Source: Symbiodinium natans
Taxonomy: Eukaryota > Sar > Dinophyceae > Suessiales > Symbiodiniaceae
Direction of reading: 5' to 3'
Assembly: GCA_905221605.1 (NCBI GenBank)
Contig: CAJNDS010002291.1
Coordinates: 36,001 to 100,000 of the forward strand
Length of the DNA: 64,000 nt
The position numbers and the translations under genes were made by a program. Within the stretch, counting starts at the first letter, position 1, and every line of letters begins with the position of its first letter. Under the pieces are notes generated by a model, which searched no databases, was not told the origin of the DNA, and saw only the letters and a list, made by a program, of their open reading frames with translations. Of the stretch, positions 45,184-57,994 are shown piece after piece.

Positions 45184-45454
45184 GAATCTGAGAGGCTCAG
45201 GTCGGACACGCAGGCACTGCGCAGAAGAGTCCCTCCTCATCCTCGTACACCTCAGCCGAGGGTATGAAACCTTAACCGCAGGGTGGGTTATGACATGCAC
45301 GGGCTTCGCACACATGCTCGCAAGGAAATTGAGCGGGGCCTCATCTGGTGCTTGTCTTCTGCCATCTTTAGGTAACGCTGCGGACACGGAAGTTCCTAAA
45401 AAACACGCCATGAACCCATGACCAGAATCAGCCTGCAAGCCCAAGTTGCTCTAG

Positions 45455-45563
45455 GTTGCCCAGTAGCCTAGGATGAAAAAGGGTGCCCATTTTTGCTTAA
45501 AGGAGTGTATAAGGGAACCTAAACCTACCAAAAAGGGAATAAGGGTACTACTGGGCATCCTAG
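45455..45563. mobile_element. MITE, GTTGCCCAGTA-CCTAGGATG family
   Basis: Nearly identical along its length to the copy at 32891-32998, same orientation, 12.5 kb apart, which implies recent movement. Confidence 0.8.
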
Positions 45564-46581
45564 AACCAGAGAACGAGTCAGGCCTCACTGCAACTGTTGG
45601 CTCAGTTCTCGTCGGGCGGTTCTTGTGTTATCAGGGACGTGCGGGACGAGGGTTTGAGGGTTCTGCCTTTAGGGGGTTCCATGGGCTTCAGGAATATGGG
45701 TATGAGGCCTAGGTTAGGATTCCGGTTTCAGGTGCCTAGGGTTTAAGGGTTTGGGGCTCAGGGTTCTCACGCAGCCGCCCCTACAAGGATCTCCGGGATT
45801 CCGGGCGATCTCGGAGAAGTGCCGATGACCTGTCAGCCAAGAGTTCGGCATGCGGGATGCGAAGGAAAACCAGAAAGAGGGTGAGCTACAAAAGCAGAGA
45901 GGACATGTGAACCCTAAACCCTAAACCCTAAACCCTATTTGAAGCCCTGGGAACCTACAGGGTGACCTGTAGGCCCTATAAACCCTACACCCCAATGAAT
46001 CAACCCTAAGAGCCGTATGCACATCCATGAACCCTTGCAGAGGCCCAATGTTTGAATCGCTACAGAGCCCAAAATCCCAGCCAGAGTTTGGGCTACCTAA
46101 ACCCTAAACCCTAAACCCTAATGGGGAAAAGAGCCCCAAACCTAGCCTCCGGATCCCCCAATTTCCCCCCCCCCCCCCAAACTAAGTTCAACCTCTCCTT
46201 AACAACAGCCCCACCGACTTCATTCAACTTATGGGGCTTAGGGTTTAGGGTCGGAGTAATTTATGGGTTTAGGGTTTAGGGTTTGTCACAAGGATATACT
46301 CCCCAAATACCCCACTTTCGATCCTCCCCGAGCGCATGGATCCCTAACCCTAAACGCTAAACCCTAAACCCCCTACACCCCGAAAACCCTATATCAAACT
46401 ACTTTCCCGCGCCTCCTCCAAACCCTCAATCTCCCAAGCCTCAAACGCCCTCTGCACTAAAAAGGAAGCCAAAAGCCCCCCCCCCCCTCCCCCCCAAAAA
46501 AACAAAAAAACAAAAACAAAAAAACACAACCGAACTGCCCTCAGGCATCTCTTTGGACCATCTAAACCCTAAACAACCCTA

Positions 46582-46675
46582 AACCCCCCCCAACAACCCT
46601 CAACAACCCTGAACAACCCTGAACAACCCTGAACAACCCTGAACAACCCTGAACAACCCTGAACCCTACACCCTA
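46582..46675. repeat. AACAACCCTG decamer array
   Basis: About eight copies of a decamer derived from a telomere-like unit plus an ACA insertion. Confidence 0.9.
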
Positions 46676-47308
46676 AACCCAAAAAAACAAAAACTAAATC
46701 CCCAAGCGGCCCACCTCTGCCCCCAGGGCCCAGGAGCACTGCTTGGGGCGGCTCAAGAGGCGACACCTCTCTGGGGTTTAGGGTTTAGGGTTTGGGGTTT
46801 GGGGTTTAGGGTTTAGGGTTTGAAGGTCTCCATTGAAGAGTTCAATATACAAGAGTAGAATATGCGATAATAACAGATCATTTCATGTCATTGAATCCCT
46901 TCAGGGTTATTATGGGGTTTTTGCAGGGATGCTATAGGGCGATAGTTGGGTTATAGGTATTCTACAAAAAACCTGAACCCCCAACCCAATCCCTCAATAA
47001 GCTACGATGTCGGGGCTAGCTTTCCACCGTATGAAAAAAAGACCCCCCAAAAGGGCACTCATTGCGAACAGCCCCGAGCAGAGTCTTTTGGGGGTACCTT
47101 CTTTTCGAGTCAAGCAGTAGGTAAACCCTAAATCCATCATGCGGAAGTAGGTCTGCACGCGAAGCAGCCCAAACTCCAAACCCCCAAATCTGCCCCCCCC
47201 TCCCCCCCCCCCAACCCGCACCCCTCCCCAACAAACAAAACACATTGCCCGCCGATGTCATGTGGCGAAGCACCCTAAACCCTAAACCCTAAACCCCAAA
47301 CCCTAAAC

Positions 47309-47380
47309 CCGCGAATCATCGGCGCCTTTGCAACATAATCCAAGGCTTGGAACTCCAGTTTCGGCCTGCCGCCGCCCAAG
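47309..47380 (-). CDS. Exon-like segment, donor in telomere-like repeat
   Basis: After a CAG acceptor the frame reads LGGGRPKLEFQALDYVAKAP then MIRG, and the donor GTTTAGGG is the first unit of a telomere-like block. Strong protein-like composition; family not recognised. Confidence 0.4.
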
Positions 47381-47538
47381 CTGTGGGATTGGGGCGTGTT
47401 TCATTTTTTTGTTTAGGGTCTTAGGATTGTGGCATGTTTGGGAGGTTGATACGCACTTTAGAGTTCGCGTTTGGGGCCTTTAGGGCTTCAAGGATTTGGG
47501 ACTTGGCGGTCTGTGAGGGTCTCTCGGGGTTGGTTTAG

Positions 47539-47685
47539 GACTCCAGGGCCCTGGGGCCTGGACCCAAGAGCCAAGGAGTGAACAGGGTGCCACCTTTTTT
47601 TGGTTTAAGCTGTTAATTAAGGGGGGGTTCGAGGGGAACCTTAAGCCCTTAAAAAAAAGGAAGAAGGGCCTCTGGATCCCCCTAA
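47539..47685. mobile_element. Diverged MITE-like element
   Basis: CCAGGGCC at one end and GGGCCTCTGGATCC at the other, interior GGTGCCACCTTTTTTTGGTTTAAG and GGGAACCTTAAGCCC. It follows the plan of the 8138/32891 superfamily. Confidence 0.5.
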
Positions 47686-47954
47686 ACAACCAAACACCCC
47701 CAAAAGCCAAAACCCTACAACCCTAAAGCCCAGAACCCGAAACTCCAAACTCCAAAGCGAAAATGACCCCGACACCCAAGGATCTAAAACTTTAAAAGCT
47801 GACCCCCCTCTCCTCCCTGGTGTTCAGGGGTGGGTTTAGGATGAGGGTTTAGGGTCTAGGGTCTAGGGTTTGGGGTTTGGGGTTTGGGGTTTGGGATTTG
47901 GGGCTTGGGGTTTGAGGTTTAGGGTCTAAGAGGCCCATAAACCCACAGCCTTAC

Positions 47955-48032
47955 CTCGTCGTCTCAAGCAAGTTTTGCGTGACGACGATTTCGCCGGCTA
48001 GGGCTTCCCGCACTTGGTTCTGATCCGCAGGC
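47955..48032 (-). CDS. Exon with canonical GTAAGG donor, unidentified
   Basis: From CTCAAG to GTAAGG the frame reads PADQNQVREALAGEIVVTQN then LLETT. Phase is 1 nt in, 2 nt out. It is one of the clearest canonical donors in the window. Not assigned to a family. Confidence 0.45.
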
Positions 48033-49514
48033 CTTGAGAAGGCGTGGCAAATTGTAGATGAGTGGCTCTTCAAAATGAGGTTCACCTTTTTGGATCCCCC
48101 TGTAGAGTACGGCACCTTGTAAAAAGAACCACCCAAACAGGGGCCCTATGTCAGGAGAACTACCCTGTCAGTCTCAGGGCATTATCAGGCATGTGTTCTT
48201 CATAGGAATTGTGAAGCCTAGAGGGTTAGTAGTCTTATGGCTCGTACCCCCCCCAAAAAAAAAGGGCAGCCAATTCTTGTGTAGAAATACGTAGCAAGTA
48301 TGCGAATATTTGTAGACAAACATACACTCACAACTGGTTTATCAGGAACCCACTCACAAAGATGAATCAGGGTGCCTGGGTTTGAGGGCTTATTGGGAGT
48401 TGATTTTTTTTCGCAGGGCTTATACGGGCTTAGCGGTTTGCAGCACTTGGGCCTTACAGGGTGTAGTTTATGGGGCTTGTAGGGCTTCTCCTGTTTTTTC
48501 AGAGGGTTAGGGTGTGGATCTGAATCTCACTTGCCCCTTGTGAGGGCGCCAAATATACCGTGCCGCATGAAAGTATCACGGACCCCGGAAGGTGCTGTCA
48601 ATGAGAGAGTGACGCCCCGAAGACACGAAAGGCCCGGCCCTGAACTGAAGCCCTAAAGCCATAACACCAAAACCCGTAAACCGTAAATTGTAAACCCTAA
48701 ACCCTAAACCCTAAACCCTAAACCCTAAACCCTGAACCCTGAACCCCGAACCCTGAACCCAATAATAAGCCCTACACCCTAAGCCCCTGTGACGACCGAG
48801 GCTGCGGCGCGATCACAAAGCTGTCGCCTGAAGTGCATCTTGTGAGGGTTTCAGGACTCGGGGTTGAGGACTTAAGGCTATTTAGGGCCGTCTTGGGTCA
48901 ATAGGAGTTGCTCAGGGTGACTTAGGGGTCCTTTGGGGCCAGTGCGGGTTATTCAAGATCATTTCGGGAGTACAGGTCCCAGGCACCCCGAGATTGCGGG
49001 CAACAGTGTCTTCAGGCACCCCAAGCTTGCTAGGCCCCTATAAAGGGTCTTTTAAGGGATTATAAGGTATCATAGCCCATCCTGGTAGGGCGGAGGGTTT
49101 AGGATTTGCGGTGGTACGACACCCAGCCTTTTGTTTTGCGCGCGCTGAGGCGACTAAGTCCGGAGCTCACTGGGACTCGGCAGACTGCAGGAAGCTGCAG
49201 CAACCACTCAGCACCCGGCCTCGCCAATCGGGTTGAGGGTTTATGGGGTTTATAGGGTTTATAGGGTTTGGGGTTTGGGGTTTAGGGTTTAGGGCATAGG
49301 GACTGCTGCGCACATGTCTTTGGAACATTTTTTTGTGCCTGGAAACTGCATCCAGCCTCCGACGCCTAAGATATACACCCCCGAATCTTTAGAGATTAGC
49401 CAAAGAACATGCCAACTCATACCAAGCCCTGATCTGGGATTGGGTTGTGTGACGTGTCTCAGGGTGGCTTGCGTACTTCCCAGCCCCTGCAACCCTTACC
49501 TCTGGCCCCTCCCC

Positions 49515-49722
49515 CCCTAAACCCTAAACCCTAAACCCTAAACCCTAAACCCTAAACCCTAAACCCTAAACCCTAAACCCTAAACCCTAAACCCTAAACC
49601 CTAAACCCTAAACCCCCTAAACCCTAAACCCTAAACCTAAACCCTAAACCCTAAACCCTAAACCCTAAACCCTAAACCCTAAACCCTAAACCCTAAACCT
49701 AACCACCCCCCCCCCCCCCCCC
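49515..49722. repeat. CCCTAAA array ending in poly-C
   Basis: About 26 units, mostly perfect, then a C run. It forms the start of the intron following exon 49802-49722. Confidence 0.95.
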
Positions 49723-49931
49723 GCACCTCCCAACTTCATGGTAGCAAGTTGAGGCACGGGCCCCAGAAGTCCGAGATCCACGTTGCAGGTTTCATCAAGC
49801 TCCTGCTTTTTGGTACCCAAAGGCTCCTATGTAGTACCTTTTTGGGGTAGTATACTCGAATCCCCTATAACTAACCCAAAAAAGAACTACATTGGAGCCT
49901 TTGGGTAGTGCTCATTGTATCTGCAGGCCTG
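49722..49931 (-). CDS. Two exons split by a MITE, unidentified gene
   Basis: Exon 49931-49911 reads ACRYNE and exon 49802-49722 continues LDETCNVDLGLLGPVPQLA then TMKLG. The MITE between them ends in CAG GAG, giving an acceptor, and GAG is present at both junctions. The donor of the second exon is GTGCGG. Family unknown. Confidence 0.45.
49806..49911. mobile_element. MITE, GGTACCCAAAGGCTCC family, intron-like
   Basis: Inverted ends TTTGGTACCCAAAGGCTCC and GGAGCCTTTGGGTAGTGC. It lies between two in-frame minus-strand exons, and the element end AAAAAGCAG supplies the acceptor. Confidence 0.65.
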
Positions 49932-51506
49932 TCTTCTCTCTTGTGCTTTAACGCGGACGTACATACACGCCGATAGATAGATCACATGTAGGATGCCTTT
50001 TTAGGTCTGGCTTGGGATCCACAGCTTATAGGGTCTCTGCGTGGTGGTGGGGAAGATCCACCCTAGAGGGTGTAGGCTGGGCCTCTGACTTGGGAAGTGA
50101 AGTCAGAGCTGAGCTTGAGCCCTATATGCGGGGGTTTACGAAAAGAAGGGACCCCTAATATAGACCCCCAAATAGAAGGATTCCCTTGAAACAAGGAACC
50201 CCCAAAAATAAGGAACCCCTAGTTTCCTAGACCCTAAACCCTAAACCCTACACCCTAAACCCTAAACCCTAAACCCTCTAGGCTTTCATCCCTGAAGCCT
50301 CACTGCTTCTCGGGGCCTGTATGCGCGGGCAACACATGGCTACAAGCAGTGCCAGCAGCCGCAACGTGGCTACCTGCCGGTTTAGTGGTTTAGGGTTTCG
50401 GGGTTTAACTGGGTTGCTGAGAAGATTGAGGTAAATGACCCATGACATGAAAGCATCGACTTTGTGCTATCTCCGTATTTTGAAGTCCAGGCAGGTTCAA
50501 GGCTCTCCTTGAGGTTAGTAGGACATTTGCAACCTACTCATTTGTACGGTTTGAGTCTGGATAGGAACATCGGGTTTGGCGCGTGGTGCTTCTCATTGAA
50601 GGCTTTGGCTCTTGCAGTCTACACTAGCTTGTGAAAGGCTCCTAAAAACCTGTCATCAGCAGCTTATACTCCTTCTGACTTCCTTCAATTCTTCAAACCC
50701 GAATCCCTAAATGGCCTTCTTCCCAAACCCAAGAAAAAGAGTCTAGGGTTTAGGCTCCAATCCCTTAGATCTTAACCCTCTGAGCCCCCTTCACCCTAAA
50801 CCCTAAACCCTAAACCCTACACCCTAAACCCTAAACCCTAAACCCTAAAGAACCCAGAGAGCAGTCCGGGCGCCAGGCCGCACAAAGGATCAGCACGAGC
50901 ACCGCCGCGAGGAGCGCCGCGACCGTGGCCTCCTGTAAGTCCCAGGATTTGGGGTTTAGGGTTTAGGTTTCAGGGTTTAGGGTTGGGTTTAGGGTTTAGG
51001 GTTTAGGTTTTAGGGTTGAGGGATGGGTTTAGAGCTTAGGGTTTAGGGTTTAGGTTTTAGGGTTTAGGGTTTAGGGGTACGGATGGTAGGGGGTTGTCCG
51101 GGTCCCTTGCTCTATAACCCTTATATACACCGTGTATCATAAGGCTCCATACTTTCAGATCCCTATAAACAAGGGTAAGGGACCATAGTAAGGGCCGATG
51201 GTTCGACCTTAGAGGGATTGGGGTTTAGGGTCTTCGAGTTTGTTTGTACCTGACAATGGAAGGGTTTAGGGTTTAGGGGTGGGTGAAACGGGTATGGCTT
51301 AGCGTCTAGGGATTTGTTTAGGGTTTAGGGTTTAGGGTTTAGGGTTTAATTAGGGTTTGGGGTTTGGGGTTTGGGGTTTAGGGTTTAGGGTTTAGGGTTT
51401 AGGGTCTGAAGGACCTCAAGCCACTCTCGGGACAACCTTTTGTGTTGGTGTGAGGCGGCGAGTGGCTTATGAAGGTGGAGGGATCTGAGCCTTAACGCTA
51501 CTACTG

Positions 51507-51776
<270 letters not shown>

Positions 51777-52333
51777 CCCCACAGTCCCCTAGAAAGCTCT
51801 GGCGGATCCTTCCTTAGCGTAAATGTAACCCAATCCCTATAGATTAAGGGTTTAGTGATGTTTTTTAAGGAACCTAATCCCCAGGGTTTAGGGTTTAGGG
51901 CTTGACAGGAACCTAAACCTTAGGGTGTATGGTTCAGGGTTCCGGGCCACTCTGGGTCCTAGACTAACACCCTCTTTGCAGCCTTTGCGCCCTCAGCCGT
52001 GTTAGCACAAGGGCCCCGGCGTCTGTGGCCATCCAGCCAAGGGTGTGGCCCAGTTGGGTTAGGCAGAGGATGGAGCAGGCCTTAGGCAGTAGGGTGCAGG
52101 GCTTGCGGGTTTGGAGTTTCGGATCTAGGGCTTTAGGGGTCGAATACCGGAGCCTAATATTGTCCCCTTTAGTGCCGGAACTACAAGACCCAACACAAAA
52201 CGACTCTAGACAAATTTGGAACCCGTAGCCATACTACTCGACCATCCACCATAAGGTCCCCAAACACTCTAAACCCAGAACCCTAAACCCTAACCCCTGA
52301 ACCCTATAATCCCGAAGTCCCCGTCCTTGTTCT

Positions 52334-52436
52334 TGGTAGCCCAGTAACCATATTCTGAAAGGGGCACCCTTTTGTGGGTTGGTAAAGGGATCCAGGAAAC
52401 AAAAAACAGGGTAAAGGGTACCACTGGGCTACCAAG
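52334..52436. mobile_element. Diverged MITE, GGTAGCCCAGTAACC family
   Basis: TTGGTAGCCCAGTAACCATA at the left and CACTGGGCTACCAA at the right, with GGGGCACCCTTTT inside. A variant of the element at 32891. Confidence 0.7.
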
Positions 52437-53105
52437 TAATTGGGGCCTTGGGATGGACATTGGGATCTACAGCTTGAATCAGTGTTTGCGGCCTAAGGTC
52501 TTGGGCTTGGGGGTTCAGACTCCTGGCACTTAGACGGGGGGTTTAGGGTGTTTCGGGTTTAGGGTTAGGGCTTACGAAATAGGGGTAAGAGGCATTCTCA
52601 ACTCGAGGCTTGCTAGGGTTCGGGCTAGGGGGCTAGAGTTCAGAGTCTGTGGTGAACCGCGTGATAACCTTCGGCTGCCTTTTGTACGATCTTCTTCCAT
52701 AAGCCCTAAACCCTAAACCCTAAACCCTAAACCCTGAACCCTGAACCCTGAACCCTAAACCCTCTGCGTCTTTTGAGTAAAGTGCTGCTGACCATCTGCA
52801 GGGGCCACTCATGCTCTAAGCTTGGCGTATCCCGAGACCCTAGTTCGACCCCCGCCAAAAAATCAAAAGGGTTTAGGGTTTAGGGTTTAGGGTTCCCTGA
52901 CAACCCCAAGCAGTCTAGGGCTCTCCAAATGCGCGACATGGGGGTGAGGGCCCCGACCAAGTAACAAAGCAGCAGCCTTGGATCAGGTCGGAATCGGGGG
53001 TTCCATAGGTTGGACGCAGAATGGGAAGCCCGACAAGTTAGCCGGAAGCTTAAGGCCTAAACCGACCTAAACCGACCCAACATGTCAAACCATAAAATCC
53101 TAGAG

Positions 53106-53207
53106 GCTTCTAAGCCCCTGTCAGACTACGAGCGGCAACACTTAGGCTCTCAGGACTCTACTTCCAGGATGCCTGAGATTTTTGTAGAGTCTTCTGGCGT
53201 GCTATGA
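53106..53207 (+). CDS. Terminal exon-like segment, plus strand
   Basis: After CTAGAG the frame reads ASKPLSDYERQHLGSQDSTS then RMPEIFVESSGVL and stops. A short upstream plus-strand segment at 52988-53060 is also open. No family recognised. Confidence 0.3.
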   Translation, partial: ASKPLSDYERQHLGSQDSTSRMPEIFVESSGVL

Positions 53208-55037
53208 GTCTCAGGATAGCTAAACCCTAGATGAGGGTTGATCTAGCTGCTGCGCCCTTTCCGTGGGGCCGCGGTGGTCTTAAGGCGACAGCCTTTATTG
53301 CTCCTACAAAAAAAGGGAGGCCAGAAGTTTGAAGCTCAGGCACGACGGAGTTCACCGAACTTGTATAACTTAAGAAGCCCACAATGTACTCATATATATA
53401 TATATATACATATACATTTATATTTATGTTTATATATATATGGATATGAATATATGAATATATATATATATATATGTATGTATATTGTAAGATTCCAGGG
53501 AGTGCATCCCTGGCAGGCTGGCCCTGCAGAGCTCTGGCTCTTTTTCACCGCTTGGTTCCGCAACCTGCGGCTCAGCCGTAGGATCTGCCGGCGACAGTCG
53601 AGCCTGGGACGCTCCCTCCAAAGGGTTTAGGGTTTAGGGTTTAGGGTTTAGGGTTTAGGGTTTAGGGTTTAGGGGCCCCAGACTCCGCGTGTTCAGGAAG
53701 AAATACCTTAAATTCATAAGAAGATTTCATCGTCGTACACAACTTCTTAGGCTTCGGGACTAGGGTTTGCGGCTTCTTTGAACCACTGTTTATGGAGCTG
53801 TGGACCCCAGAACCATACCAAACATGACTCTGTGCACCAAAGATGATCGCATACCAGCCCCTGAAGCTCGTCCAACAGCTAAAACTTGTTCCCTAGTCCC
53901 CGCACCCATTTAGGGTTTAGGGTTCAGGGTTTAGGGTTTAGGCCGCCAGAATCCCTCATCACAAAAACTGAAAGGGCATCTGACCAGGGAGCTGCCAGAT
54001 TTTTGCATAGCCAACGTCCTGCCAAGTGGTCTGGCTTTCTGGGGAGTCGTCGCCATCTTGCATTGTCAGGTGTTCAGGGCTGGTTTTCAGGGCCTCAGGA
54101 TTTTCTTATTATTTGTAGTTTTTGCTTTTTTTGGTGAAACTTCGATGTTTGAGACTTCAAGTGTTCGCTAGTGCATCTTGCATGTGAGGATCACTGGGCT
54201 TCAGGCCTTCAAGGTGCAACTAGTGTTGACGGTTTCGGATGTACTGTTCCCCAGCCCTAAACCCTCAACCTTTCCAGCCCCTCCAACAAAAACCCTAAAC
54301 CCTAAACCCTAAACACCTTTCTTGTCTGCCTACCCGCCAAAGAACTACCAGGCCCGCACAGCACGGGTACAGAGTTTCGAGCTAGGCTACACACTTCGAC
54401 GTAGACGATACCAACAGTCAGGCTTTGAGCTGTTGCGGGTGTAGGGTTTGGAGATTTTGGCTTTAGGGCTTAGAGCCCTAAACCCTAAACCCGAAACCCC
54501 GAACCCTAAATCTTAAGCCCTAAACCCTAAACCCCAAACCCCAAACCCGAAACCCTAAACCCTAACCCCCCCCCCCCCCCCCCCGAGTGAAGGCCTCGAC
54601 AGCCTCCGAGCAGTTGCCCGGCTGGAGGCCAGGGAGCTGCCTGGCCAAGTTCCTCGGACGACTTGCACATCTAATCAGTGCATATTAAGCGGTATTTTCA
54701 GGGTTTAGGGTTTGGGGTTTGGGGTTTAGGGTTAGGGGTATATAAGGGCACACGAGGAGTTTCTAAGATTGTAAAACTAATAAGGGTATAGAAAGGGTAT
54801 ACACGGGTTCCCCGACTAAGGGCCCATATTCAATGGGCCATGAAGCGACCCTACGGGCAAAGTGGCGCCGGAATTTGCTGGCCTGATTTCAGTGGTCATG
54901 AAGTGTCAGGTTTGGGCTATCCGCTGCGGGTTGAGGGTTTAGGATTTAGGATTTAAGGCTTAGGGTTTGGAGTTTAAGGTTTAGGGTTCAAGATTGCGAT
55001 ATGTCCGCGGCAGACAGCATGGATAGCCTTTGCTCAC

Positions 55038-55143
55038 CGGAAGCATCAATTCCTGGGCTCGCAACAAACGACAACTGGGTTCAGGCCGCACATAATCTGC
55101 GACCATTTCTTGCAACTGTGTGCTAAATTCTACACCCGGAACC
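55038..55143 (-). CDS. Exon with canonical GTGAGC donor, unidentified
   Basis: From CTTAG to GTGAGC the frame reads VPGVEFSTQLQEMVADYVRP then EPSCRLLRAQELMLP. Both splice signals are good. The segment at 55307-55233 on the same strand, reading SICFAHGNGASNMAVYVAQV, may be an upstream exon; HGN there recalls the oxyanion loop of alpha/beta hydrolases, but no other hydrolase motif was found. Confidence 0.45.
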
Positions 55144-55154
55144 CTAAGCTGAAC

Positions 55155-55228
55155 TGCGCACACACACACACACACCACAGGCACACGCACACATGCACAC
55201 ATGCACACATGCACACATGCACACAGGC
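55155..55228. repeat. CA and ACATGCAC microsatellite
   Basis: CA dinucleotides followed by five ACATGCAC-type octamers. Confidence 0.95.
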
Positions 55229-55878
55229 GCCCCTGCCGCCGAGTTGCTGGACCTGCGCGACATAGACGGCCATGTTGGAGGCCCCATTTCCATGGGCGAA
55301 GCAGATGCTGTGGCCTAACATGGATGCAGGCTACAGGCGTGCAGGACATGTAACCAGGTCCACCCTGATGCCTATACATTAACACCCCCCCGCCCTCCAT
55401 CCCCTATGACCACTAGATTCCGTATTCTAGATGCTGAGGTAACACCATCAGCCTTATTCCTTAGTAGTTTAGGGTAGAGGATAATTGTGGGTCTACAGTA
55501 CCAGTGAACCTCAAATCCGAGATTCGGTCCCTTTCCCGGCAAGAAGGTACAGAAAAGTGCCTGCTGCCAGTTGCCAGAGAGACCCTGATTCTCAAGATAC
55601 CGCTAGTTTTGGCATGCGGGGACAGATATGCACATACCGAACGACTTCAGAAACATGACAACCAGCCTAATGCTGACGAACCAGTTTCCTTCCAACCCTA
55701 AACCCTAAACCCTAAACCCTAAAACCTAAACGGGGGGGGGGGGGGGGGGGGGGGCATGTCTCAAAGACATAGCATCTCAGACAATGCCCCTTGTAAGACC
55801 AAAGCCAGGCAGCCGAAGGGTCTGGCAAACACCTGCATAGGGTTTAGGGATTAGGGTTTAGGGTTTAGGGTGTAGGGT

Positions 55879-56037
55879 TTATTTCAGCATGCTGCGCACA
55901 TGGCTGAGTAATCTGGGTGCCTCTTTCTGTGCAAGTTTCGCCGCAGAAGCACTTTGTACGTTCGCCCCCAAAGCTGGCACCGGAAACACCTGCATCAAAT
56001 CTAACGGTTTACCAGGTACCATAGACAAAATCGGGGT
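55879..56037 (-). CDS. Terminal exon, 52 residues, unidentified
   Basis: After an AATAG acceptor the frame reads TPILSMVPGKPLDLMQVFPV, then PALGANVQSASAAKLAQKEA, then PRLLSHVRSMLK and stop (TAA). It is long, balanced and without repeats, so it is probably coding, although the plus strand also carries an 82-codon frame. Confidence 0.45.
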   Translation of the reverse strand, partial: TPILSMVPGKPLDLMQVFPVPALGANVQSASAAKLAQKEAPRLLSHVRSMLK

Positions 56038-56426
56038 CTATTTTTCCTTCAAATCCGAGGTATTATCTAGCGGCTCTTTGCATTCGGATGGAACCAGATG
56101 GGGGTTTACGAAAATAGGGGCACCTTCCTTATTTTAAGGGTTTTCCGACTATTTTGGGATCTATATTCGGCGTCCCTTCATTTTTGTAAACCCTCACCCC
56201 TAAACCCTAAACCCTAAACCCTCAAAACCGCCGTTGTTGGGGTGGAGTCCTGGTGGCCTCCCGCCCGCGCAGCTCAAAGTCTCCGAGCTGGAAGCCTCGC
56301 GTATGAGGTCTCGGCTTGAATTCTTTGGGGTTTAGGGTTTAGGGTTTAGGGTTTAGGGTTCAGGACTGTTTGGGGCTTGCAGCGCCTGTAACTGAACCAC
56401 CGACCCGAAACCCTGAAGGACACAAC

Positions 56427-56550
56427 CAGCGAGATCGGGTAGGGTAGGACCCCGGCGACTCTGCACAAATGTTGTAGTCAGAGCGCTCAACGCGCTAAGG
56501 AACATGTCAGCTCCGTAATCCAGGGCAATCTCGTCGGGATGCAGCATGGC
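56427..56550 (-). CDS. Exon-like segment, unidentified
   Basis: After ACTCAG the frame reads AMLHPDEIALDYGADMFLSA then LSALTTTFVQSRRGPTLPDL and leaves by GTTGTG. It may share a gene with 56037-55879. A plus-strand frame from 56578 (DEQTVFMQFSAINQLYAPEG) starts just beyond it, so two opposed exons may sit side by side. Confidence 0.4.
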
Positions 56551-57639
56551 CTGAGTTGGCCGAGTATGTAGAGAAGTGAGACGAGCAAACCGTATTCATG
56601 CAGTTCTCCGCCATCAACCAGCTTTACGCACCGGAAGGCCAGATGTGCAACCCACGCGACCTAGAGATGAGCACCCGACATCACCTCACACTGCCCTGAA
56701 AACACACAAAAACCCACAAGTTACCCACAACTCATCCGAAGCCCTCAGCCACCTAAACCCCTTGAACCCTGCACCCTATAAACTACAAACCCTAAACCCT
56801 AAACCCTAAACCCTAAACCCGAAACCCTAAACCCCACATTAACTGAACCCCCTGAACCCCTCGCAGGGCCTCGGGTCGACTGCCGCCCAATCTGCATCCC
56901 TCAGCCACCTAACCCTAAACCCTAAACCCTTAACCCTAACCCTAAACCCTAAACCCTAAACTCTAAACCCTAAACCCTAAACCCTAAACGCAGCCCACAT
57001 TGCGTACGTGTGCCAAGAGATCTGGTCGTCGCTGCCCACCAGCATGGACTCGCGCTCCGAGTCGTTCAGGGCCAGCCTCTGGCATAGGGGAGGGGGGTTT
57101 TAGGGTTTAGGGTTTAGGGTTTAGGGTAAGGGTTTAGGGTTTCGGGTCGAGGGTAAGGGTTTGTCGGGTCTATCGGTTTTGTAGGGTTTAGAGGGCTTAG
57201 GGTTTCAAGCGCCTTCTTGTGAACAAATTTGGAGTTCGGGGCTTAAGAGGTCTGACATTTGAGGTGTCCTCAGCTGGAGTTCAGTCAGGGTGGCAGCTTG
57301 CCTAATAAGGCACTGTTGCTGCTTGAAACAAAGGGGCCCTGATGTCAATGTCGAGCCGCCCTTTCTCTGCTCATGGCTATTGGGCTTTAGGGTTTCGGGG
57401 TTTAGGGTAGAGCACAAGACCCCTAAACCCTAAACCCTAATCCCTACCCCCTAAACCCCAAACCCCTAAACCCTAAGCCCTAAACCCTCCATCTGGGGAT
57501 GAGAAATAGCATTGGCGGCTTTGATGTCACTGCATGCCCAAGCTACTCCTTGCAAATCAGCACGATTTAGGGTTTAGGGTTTATAGGGTTTAGGGTTTAT
57601 GGATTATAGGGTTTAGGGTTTAGTCACTGTTTTAGAGCA

Positions 57640-57960
57640 CGTCTATCTACAAAATGGAAAACCCAAACAAATAGATACATGAACAACTACGTGCATGCAT
57701 AAATCCACAAAGCATATGTACATACACATCAATGTTTGTATAGTTATGCTTTTTACTATTTCAGAAGCATACATGTACAAGTAAATTTACATGAATAAAG
57801 AACTTACTACATACACCCATACCATACATACGTATGTTCGTACATGAAAACATATATGTAGACATCTATATGTATACATACGATGTATGCATACATACAG
57901 TGTATGTGTGTTATACATGTATCTGCACTGATACATGCATACATACGCTACGAAAAGCAC
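57640..57960. repeat. Degenerate TACATA/CATACG low-complexity DNA
   Basis: AT-rich alternating purine-pyrimidine DNA with many short palindromes and no supportable exon, downstream of glycosyltransferase exon 57995. Confidence 0.7.
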
Positions 57961-57994
57961 ACACGCACAATCCGGAATGCATACGCTCCCAGAC

